Source: Clostridiales bacterium | GTDB taxonomy: Bacteria > Bacillota > Clostridia > Oscillospirales > Acutalibacteraceae | Assembly: GCA_019419895.1 (NCBI GenBank) | Contig: JAHZIE010000019.1 | Span: forward strand, 30,377-41,393 | DNA length: 11,017 nucleotides | Direction: 5' to 3' | Shown: positions 6,854-11,017 of the stretch, piece by piece | Layout: every line of letters starts with the position of its first letter | How positions within the stretch are numbered: position 1 is the first letter of the stretch | Position numbers and translations under genes: made by a program | Notes under the pieces: generated by a model | Told to the model about the DNA's origin: nothing | Databases searched by the model: none | The model's input: only the letters and a program-made list of their open reading frames with translations

Positions 6854-7651
6854 ATGGCTTCAGAGTATGAAATCAAAAAGCAAATCTGTGACATTGGCAA
6901 GAGAATTTATAATCAAGGGATGGTTGCCGCCAATGATGGCAATATCTCCGTCAAAATTTCTGACAATGAATTTCTCTGCACTCCCACCGGCGTCAGCAAG
7001 GGCTTTATGACCCCGGAATACATCTGCAAGGTCGACGCTAACGGCAACGTCCTGCAGGCCGAGGGGAATTTCCGTCCCTCCTCTGAAATCAAAATGCATA
7101 TGCGCGTTTACCGTGAGCGCCCGGATGTCAAATCTGTTGTTCATGCTCACCCCATTTACGCAACCAGCTTTGCTATCGCTGGGATCCCGCTGACACAGCC
7201 GATTATGCCGGAAGCCGTAATTTCCCTGGGATGTGTTCCGATCGCAGAGTACGGTACTCCTTCCACCGAAGAAATTCCGGACGCTGTGTCTAAATACCTC
7301 CAGCATTTTGACGCTGTCCTTTTGGAGAATCACGGTGCCTTGACCTATTCCGATTCCCTGCTGTCGGCTTATCATAAGATGGAATCCGTGGAATTCTACG
7401 CGAAGCTTCTCTTTATCTCCAAGCAGCTGGGCGGCCCAAAGGAGCTCTCTGAGGAGCAGGTACAGAAGCTGTATGAAATTCGCAGAAAATTCGGCATGAC
7501 CGGCAAGCATCCGGCTGATGTCTGTGTTAACTTGAAAAATGGCAAGGCCAGCTGCCATAGTTGTACTTGCAAGAGCGAGGCCAAAGAAGCCGCAAGCAGC
7601 GACCTGATTGCCGAAATCACCAGAAAAGTGATGGAACAGCTCGGCAAGTAA
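6854..7651 (+). CDS. fucA: Class II aldolase (L-fuculose/L-rhamnulose-1-phosphate aldolase type) with C-terminal encapsulation helix
   Basis: A zinc aldolase expected to cleave L-fuculose-1-P or L-rhamnulose-1-P to DHAP and L-lactaldehyde. Zinc ligands and the acid/base residue of the FucA family are visible: Glu78 in PSSEIKMH, His97 and His99 in VHAHP, His160 in LENHG. The phosphate-binding AANDGNIS (26-32) and TPTGVSKG (43-50) are also present. The catalytic domain ends near residue 215. A further 50 residues follow, containing a Cys cluster SCHSCTC (Cys234, 237, 239) and an amphipathic terminal helix SDLIAEITRKVMEQLGK (249-265) that looks like a microcompartment encapsulation peptide. ATG 6854 has AAAGGAG 9 nt upstream. 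Which sugar phosphate is used cannot be decided here. Its presence places the locus in the fucose/rhamnose GRM type. Confidence 0.9.
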   Translation: MASEYEIKKQICDIGKRIYNQGMVAANDGNISVKISDNEFLCTPTGVSKGFMTPEYICKVDANGNVLQAEGNFRPSSEIKMHMRVYRERPDVKSVVHAHPIYATSFAIAGIPLTQPIMPEAVISLGCVPIAEYGTPSTEEIPDAVSKYLQHFDAVLLENHGALTYSDSLLSAYHKMESVEFYAKLLFISKQLGGPKELSEEQVQKLYEIRRKFGMTGKHPADVCVNLKNGKASCHSCTCKSEAKEAASSDLIAEITRKVMEQLGK

Positions 7652-7678
7652 TTTCTGATAGGAAAAAAGGTGCCGGAG

Positions 7679-8215
7679 ATGAATGAACAGCAATTGAATG
7701 AATTGGTTTCCCAGGTTGTCCGGCAGGTATCCGGCAGAGAGCAGACTCCAGCGGTTGAGAAAAACGGCGGCTCGGTTCCCGGAGAATTATTCACAGTTTC
7801 CAGTATTACACTTTCCCAGGCGAGAAAATTGATTCGGTCAGTGGAAGAAAAAGCTCGGGAAATGGGCGTCAAGGCTGTAGTTGCGGTCTACAATGCGGCG
7901 GCCCGGCCGGTGGCGGTGGAATGCATGGATGATTCTTACATAGCAAGCTATGATGTCGCTGTCAATAAGGCCTATACGGTGGTGTCTTTGAAGATGTCCA
8001 CCATGGAGCTGAAGCCCTTGGCGCAGCCGGGCGGCGCCTTATACGGTATCCAGTTTACCAATCAGAGCCGCATTGTCGTTTTCGGCGGTGGAGATCCCCT
8101 TACCTGCGGCGGCAGGATTGTCGGCGGGCTCGGGGTGAGCGGCGGCACAGAAGAGCAGGATACCGCCTTGTCGGCGTATGGAAGAAAAATATTTGAGCAG
8201 ATGCTTCAGGAATGA
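7679..8215 (+). CDS. PduO C-terminal-domain / GlcG-HbpS-like protein with N-terminal encapsulation helix
   Basis: A 178-residue member of the GlcG/HbpS/PduO-C family (formerly DUF336), some members of which bind haem; the role in microcompartments is not settled. The N-terminus NEQQLNELVSQVVRQVSG is an amphipathic helix like known encapsulation peptides, followed by a flexible linker (about 20-36) and the domain from about 37 (TVSSITLSQARKLIRSVEEK) to the conserved GGGDPLTCGGRIVGGLGVSGG (136-156). The adenosyltransferase domain of full PduO is absent, fitting a B12-independent pathway. ATG 7679 is preferred, with AAAGG 8 nt upstream; a GTG at 7670 is in frame and would add three residues. It follows the aldolase by 27 bp. 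Confidence 0.86.
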   Translation: MNEQQLNELVSQVVRQVSGREQTPAVEKNGGSVPGELFTVSSITLSQARKLIRSVEEKAREMGVKAVVAVYNAAARPVAVECMDDSYIASYDVAVNKAYTVVSLKMSTMELKPLAQPGGALYGIQFTNQSRIVVFGGGDPLTCGGRIVGGLGVSGGTEEQDTALSAYGRKIFEQMLQE

Positions 8216-8229
8216 AGCAGGATGACAGA

Positions 8230-8253
8230 AAAGAGAACCAAGTCTGGCTCTTT
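8230..8253 (+). other. Weak hairpin between the PduO-C-like and dehydrogenase genes
   Basis: AAAGAG (8230-8235) can pair with CTCTTT (8248-8253), with two further inner C-G pairs across a bulge. No T-run follows. If real it is more likely an RNA processing or stability element than a terminator. The dehydrogenase ribosome binding site AGGAGG follows at about 8263-8268. Confidence 0.25.
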
Positions 8254-8275
8254 GTGATGAATAGGAGGCTGACTC

Positions 8276-9490
8276 ATGGACATTAATTCCATTAATGTTG
8301 AAGAGATTGTAAAGCAAGTGCTTCAGGATATGAAAGGGACTTCCGGCACGCAGGCCGCTCCCCAAAAGAGCGCCGCGGGAGCAGGGATTCCCAAAACCAG
8401 CCGGGTGGCCATGCTGACGGCTTTGGAGCATTATGATATTCAGGAATACCCCATTCCTGAAGTTAAGGATGATGAAATTCTGGTGAAGGTAGAAGGCTGC
8501 GGCGTATGCGGCACTGACGCCCACGAATTTAAGAGAGATCCTTTTGGTTTGATTCCTCTGGTGCTGGGGCATGAGGGTACCGGAGAAATTGTAAAGATGG
8601 GCAAAAACGTCAAAAAGGACAGCGCGGGCAAGCCTTTGGCGGTGGGAGACAAGGTTGTCACCTGCATGATTTTTAAAGATAATCCGGACATCACCATGTT
8701 CGATCTGAACAAGCAGAATGTAGGCGGCGCTGATGTTTATGGACTTCTTCCGGATGATGATGTCCATTTGAATGGATGGTTCAGCGATTATATCCTTATC
8801 CGCGGCGGTTCCACCGTCTTTAATGTCAGCGATTTAAGTTTGGATCTCCGTATCCTGATCGAACCGTGTGCGGTGCTGGTTCATGCGGTTGAGCGTGCGA
8901 AATCAACAGGAATACTCCGTTTCAACAGCCGTGTCGCGGTGCAGGGCTGCGGTCCCATTGGCCTTATCTGTATCGCTGTTTTGAGAACCATGGGTATTGA
9001 GAATATTGTGGCGGTTGACGGGGAGGATAAGCGCCTGAGCTTTGCGAAGGAAATGGGGGCCACCAAATCGGTCAACTTTAAGAATTATAAGGGTGTTGAG
9101 GCTCTGGCTGACGCTGTGAAGGACGCTTTTGGAGGTCATCTGGCTGATTTTGCCTTCCAGTGCACGGGCTCTCCGGTGGCTCACAGCAATATTTATAAGT
9201 TTATCCGAAACGGCGGCGGGCTGTGTGAGCTTGGCTTCTTCATCAATGGTGGAGACGCTACCATCAATCCCCATTTCGACATCTGCTCCAAGGAAATCAC
9301 TACTGTTGGCTCCTGGGTTTACACCCTGAGGGATTATGCCACTACCTTTGACTTCCTGAAGAGGGCGAAGGGAATTGGACTCCCGATGGAGAAATTGATT
9401 ACCCATAAGTTCCCGCTGGAGAAAATTAATGAGGCGCATATCACCAACCTGAAGATGGAAGGATTGAAAATCGCCATAGTCAATGAATAA
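8276..9490 (+). CDS. Zinc-dependent MDR alcohol dehydrogenase with N-terminal encapsulation helix
   Basis: A 404-residue medium-chain dehydrogenase. The N-terminal INSINVEEIVKQVLQDMK (4-20) is an encapsulation-type helix, followed by an Ala/Gly/Pro/Gln linker (21-42) and then the catalytic domain. Catalytic zinc residues are suggested by Cys78 in GVCGTD, His99-Glu100 in GHEGTG and Glu196 in IEPCAV. The Rossmann loop is GCGPIG (224-229), with Asp248 at the end of the second strand favouring NAD(H). The four-Cys structural zinc lobe usual for this family is absent: only Cys130 lies in that region. In this pathway it could reduce lactaldehyde to 1,2-propanediol or propanal to 1-propanol while recycling NAD+ inside the shell; the choice is inference. 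An AGGAGG site precedes the start. Confidence 0.88.
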   Translation: MDINSINVEEIVKQVLQDMKGTSGTQAAPQKSAAGAGIPKTSRVAMLTALEHYDIQEYPIPEVKDDEILVKVEGCGVCGTDAHEFKRDPFGLIPLVLGHEGTGEIVKMGKNVKKDSAGKPLAVGDKVVTCMIFKDNPDITMFDLNKQNVGGADVYGLLPDDDVHLNGWFSDYILIRGGSTVFNVSDLSLDLRILIEPCAVLVHAVERAKSTGILRFNSRVAVQGCGPIGLICIAVLRTMGIENIVAVDGEDKRLSFAKEMGATKSVNFKNYKGVEALADAVKDAFGGHLADFAFQCTGSPVAHSNIYKFIRNGGGLCELGFFINGGDATINPHFDICSKEITTVGSWVYTLRDYATTFDFLKRAKGIGLPMEKLITHKFPLEKINEAHITNLKMEGLKIAIVNE

Positions 9491-9505
9491 TAGGGGATGT
9501 AGCAA

Positions 9506-9820
9506 ATGGGCAGAGCCACAGGAATTATTGAAGTTTATGGTCTTGTAGCGGCGCTCGTTGCATGTGATGCCGGCTGTAAGGCGGCGGATGTTACAGTGGA
9601 ACCTTTTGATAAAAATAAGCCGGGGAATCCGGATTCGTTGAAGGTGCCGCTGATTGTGGTGGTAAAATTCCGGGGAAGTGTGGAAGATGTCAAGGCCGCG
9701 CTGGAAGCGGCAGAACAGGCTGCCAACCGGATCTCGGGCGTTGTTACCACACATATCATTGCCAATGTGGAAGCCGATACAGATAAAATGCTTGCTTTAA
9801 GCGGTATGGATAAAAACTGA
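9506..9820 (+). CDS. BMC-H shell protein with divergent, enlarged pore loop
   Basis: A single-BMC-domain hexamer subunit of 104 residues. The opening GIIEVYGLVAALVACDAGCKAADVTVE is the BMC strand-helix start, and VVVKFRGSVEDVKAALEAAEQAA is the second half. The usual pore loop (KIGSG in PduA-type proteins) is replaced by a longer Pro/Asn/Lys-rich stretch, PFDKNKPGNPDSLKVPL (33-49), so the central pore should differ in size and charge. Cys20 and Cys24 lie in the first helix. It is somewhat reminiscent of the divergent GRM shell protein GrpU, but no Cys sits in the pore loop as an iron-sulfur site would need. It begins 15 bp after the dehydrogenase stop. Confidence 0.86.
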   Translation: MGRATGIIEVYGLVAALVACDAGCKAADVTVEPFDKNKPGNPDSLKVPLIVVVKFRGSVEDVKAALEAAEQAANRISGVVTTHIIANVEADTDKMLALSGMDKN

Positions 9821-9878
9821 ACGGTTTTCCAGATAGACCGATAGAGTAAAAGATGATGTATAGTAGGAGGAAAACAGT

Positions 9879-10154
9879 ATGGCACAGGAAGCTTTGGGCA
9901 TGGTGGAAACCAGGGGCCTGACCGCTGCGATCGAAGCGGCCGACGCGATGGTAAAGGCTGCGGAGGTTGTTCTCGTGGGAACGGAAAAAATTGGTTCCGG
10001 ATTGGTGACCGTTATGGTTCGTGGCGATGTTGGGGCGGTAAAAGCCGCAACAGAGGTCGGCGGAGCGGCTGCGGAGCGTTTGGGGGAGCTGGTTGCAGTT
10101 CATGTTATTCCCAGGCCCCACAATGACATCGAAAAGATTTTGCCGAAAATCTAA
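9879..10154 (+). CDS. Canonical BMC-H shell protein (PduA/EutM-like)
   Basis: A 91-residue hexameric facet protein. It has the classic sequence ALGMVETRGLTAAIEAADAM, then VGTEKIGSGLVTVMVRGDVG with the pore motif KIGSG at 37-41, and the terminal AVHVIPRPHNDIEKILP. The small polar pore type is associated with passage of hydroxylated substrates such as propanediol while retaining aldehydes in Pdu-like systems. An AGGAGG (9865-9870) lies 8 nt before the ATG. Two close paralogues follow at 10506-10907 and from 10959. Confidence 0.95.
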   Translation: MAQEALGMVETRGLTAAIEAADAMVKAAEVVLVGTEKIGSGLVTVMVRGDVGAVKAATEVGGAAAERLGELVAVHVIPRPHNDIEKILPKI

Positions 10155-10221
10155 ATGGTTTTCTTCAGAAACCGCTGAACAGCGCTGACAGTCATTCTGA
10201 GATAAAGGAGCGCAGAGCGCA

Positions 10222-10509
10222 ATGAAATCATTAGGTTTGGTTGAAGTGCCAAGCGTTACGGCGGCGATCGACGTCCTGGATATCATGTGTAAAACGGCGG
10301 ATGTCCATTTTGTCACATGGGAAAAAAAACTTGGCGGAAGGCTCGTTACTGTTGTGGTGCAGGGAGAGGTTTCCGCGGTGACGGAGGCCGTTGAGTGCGC
10401 TGTGGCACAGGCCGTTATCACTCCTGTTGCCAGCGCGGTCATTGCAAACCCCCATGAACAAACCATGAAGGTGATCAATAAGAGCGCAAGCAGATTGAGC
10501 AGGCGGTGA
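10222..10509 (+). CDS. BMC-H shell protein with bulky charged pore loop
   Basis: A 95-residue single-domain shell protein: SLGLVEVPSVTAAIDVLDIM (3-22), a pore region VTWEKKLGGRLVTVVVQGEV with Trp33 and Lys/Arg residues in place of the compact KIGSG, and a terminal ANPHEQTMKVINKS followed by a short basic tail (ending SRLSRR). It is distinct from the KIGSG-type paralogues around it and probably supplies a different pore. AAAGGAG (10204-10210) lies 11 nt before the ATG. Its stop overlaps the possible GTG start of the next open frame, so the two may be translationally coupled. Confidence 0.9.
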   Translation: MKSLGLVEVPSVTAAIDVLDIMCKTADVHFVTWEKKLGGRLVTVVVQGEVSAVTEAVECAVAQAVITPVASAVIANPHEQTMKVINKSASRLSRR

Positions 10510-10907
10510 AAATGATGGCAGAGGAAAAAAAGAAAGCAACAAAAAAGACAGCGGCCCGCAAATCTGCGGCGCCGGAGGCTGAGGTTCAGGCAGTGGAACA
10601 GCAGCCAACCATAAAGGAGGAAAAGAAAATGACACAGGAAGCATTGGGTATGGTAGAAACCAGAGGCCTTGTGGCAGCAATTGAGGCGGCAGACGCCATG
10701 CTGAAGGCGGCAAATGTGGAATTGGTAGGAACAGAGAAGATCGGTTCCGGATTGGTGAGCGTCATGGTCCGCGGCGACGTGGGAGCGGTAAAGGCGGCGG
10801 TGGAAGCCGGCGCGTCCTCCGCGACGAAGCTGGGAGAGATTATCGCGACTCATGTCATTCCGAGACCTCATACAGATGTTGAGAAGATTCTTCCCGCGCT
10901 GAAATAA
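10506..10907 (+). CDS. BMC-H shell protein with optional Lys/Ala-rich N-terminal extension
   Basis: The C-terminal 92 residues (from ATG 10629) are a canonical PduA/EutM-like hexamer subunit with pore motif KIGSG and terminus THVIPRPHTDVEKILP. The frame is open upstream to GTG 10506, with in-frame ATGs at 10512 and 10515, adding up to 41 residues rich in Lys, Ala and Glu (EEKKKATKKTAARKSAAPEA) with no predicted fold. A strong AAAGGAGG lies 8 nt before ATG 10629, whereas only a weak AGGCGG precedes the long-form starts. The locus may therefore make a short form, a long form, or both, as known for PduB and PduB'. The long start overlaps the previous stop by 4 nt. Confidence 0.87.
   Translation: MKMMAEEKKKATKKTAARKSAAPEAEVQAVEQQPTIKEEKKMTQEALGMVETRGLVAAIEAADAMLKAANVELVGTEKIGSGLVSVMVRGDVGAVKAAVEAGASSATKLGEIIATHVIPRPHTDVEKILPALK
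10613..10620 (+). promoter_or_regulatory. Strong internal ribosome binding site AAAGGAGG
   Basis: A near-perfect Shine-Dalgarno 8 nt before ATG 10629, inside the open frame that begins at 10506. It decides that the short 92-residue shell protein is very likely made, and leaves the extended form as an additional product or a non-translated upstream frame. Confidence 0.8.
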
Positions 10908-11017
10908 GCCGTGGTAGTTCGATATAAAAAAAGATGAATGATTTAGGAGGAAAAGAAGATGGCACAGGAAGCATTGGGTATGGTAGAAACCAGAGGCCTT
11001 GTGGCAGCAATTGAGGC
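10615..11017 (+). repeat. Near-identical tandem shell-gene starts (330-bp offset)
   Basis: Bases 10615-10687 and 10945-11017 match at 71 of 73 positions, covering the ribosome binding site and the first 19 codons of two adjacent shell genes. The only differences are one base in the spacer and one in codon 2 (Thr versus Ala). The repeat continues beyond the right edge to an unknown extent. Confidence 0.85.
10959..11017 (+). CDS. BMC-H shell protein, N-terminal 19 codons (cut by right edge)
   Basis: The start of another KIGSG-class hexamer subunit, MAQEALGMVETRGLVAAIEA, almost identical in DNA to the start of the 10629 form. AGGAGG (10945-10950) lies 8 nt before the ATG. An in-frame TAG at 10944-10946 shows that, unlike its upstream neighbour, this copy has no N-terminal extension. 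The rest is outside the window. Confidence 0.92.
   Translation, partial: MAQEALGMVETRGLVAAIE

Noticed and set aside
7679..8215. Full PduO corrinoid adenosyltransferase
   Set aside because: Only the C-terminal GlcG-like domain is present; no ATP:cobalamin adenosyltransferase domain precedes it.
10155..10221. Hairpin GGTTTT-CTTCA-GAAACC and palindrome CAGCGCTG between shell genes
   Set aside because: The stem is short with a wobble pair and no T-run, and the palindrome is only 8 bp; both are within what chance gives in a gap of this size.
9756..10871. A 371-residue minus-strand open frame over the shell genes
   Set aside because: It is antisense to three well-supported BMC-H genes with proper ribosome binding sites; its translation is Cys/His/Leu-rich low-quality sequence without domain features.
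1..11017. CRISPR arrays, tRNA or rRNA genes, insertion sequences
   Set aside because: No regularly spaced repeats, no cloverleaf or ribosomal signatures, and no transposase-like frames or flanking terminal repeats were seen on either strand.

Overview
This window is most of one half of a glycyl-radical-enzyme bacterial microcompartment (GRM) locus. The anaerobic radical chemistry, AGGAGG-type ribosome binding sites, sigma-A-type promoters and roughly balanced base composition suggest an anaerobic Firmicute of the class Clostridia, probably gut-associated; that assignment is inference. The gene set (B12-independent propanediol/glycerol-dehydratase-like enzyme, its radical-SAM activase, a class II sugar-phosphate aldolase, a zinc alcohol dehydrogenase and many shell proteins) matches the fucose/rhamnose type of compartment known from Roseburia inulinivorans and Clostridium phytofermentans (GRM5 in published BMC classifications).

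Layout. 1-1152 (-) is the N-terminal 384 codons of glycerol kinase, running off the left edge. 1279-1944 (-) is a nitroreductase-like protein, with a good sigma-A promoter at 2048-2076. 1945-2390 is a divergent intergenic region that also holds a consensus plus-strand promoter (2231-2259). From 2391 all genes are on the plus strand: dehydratase N-part (2391-3839), dehydratase C-part in another frame (3742-4899), activase (4954-5751), EutS/PduU-like shell protein (5753-6157), EutP/PduV-like GTPase (6176-6727). A second promoter (6744-6772) then precedes the aldolase (6854-7651), a PduO-C/GlcG-like protein (7679-8215), the alcohol dehydrogenase (8276-9490), and a run of hexameric shell proteins: 9506-9820, 9879-10154, 10222-10509, 10506-10907 and 10959 to the right edge.

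How they should work together (inference from family knowledge): the aldolase splits L-fuculose-1-P or L-rhamnulose-1-P to DHAP and lactaldehyde, the dehydrogenase reduces lactaldehyde to 1,2-propanediol (or later propanal to propanol), and the radical dehydratase makes propanal inside the shell. The aldolase, the PduO-C-like protein and the dehydrogenase each carry a short amphipathic encapsulation-type helix. The CoA-acylating aldehyde dehydrogenase, phosphotransacylase and pentamer vertex protein expected for such a compartment are not in the window and may lie to the right.

Most notable: the dehydratase is split by an apparent net loss of about 20 nt immediately after the active-site Asp, leaving the Cys half and the Gly-radical half in different frames. 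Also notable are a shell gene (10506-10907) with a Lys/Ala-rich 41-residue N-terminal extension plus a strong internal ribosome binding site, which could give two products, and near-identical tandem shell gene copies at the right edge.
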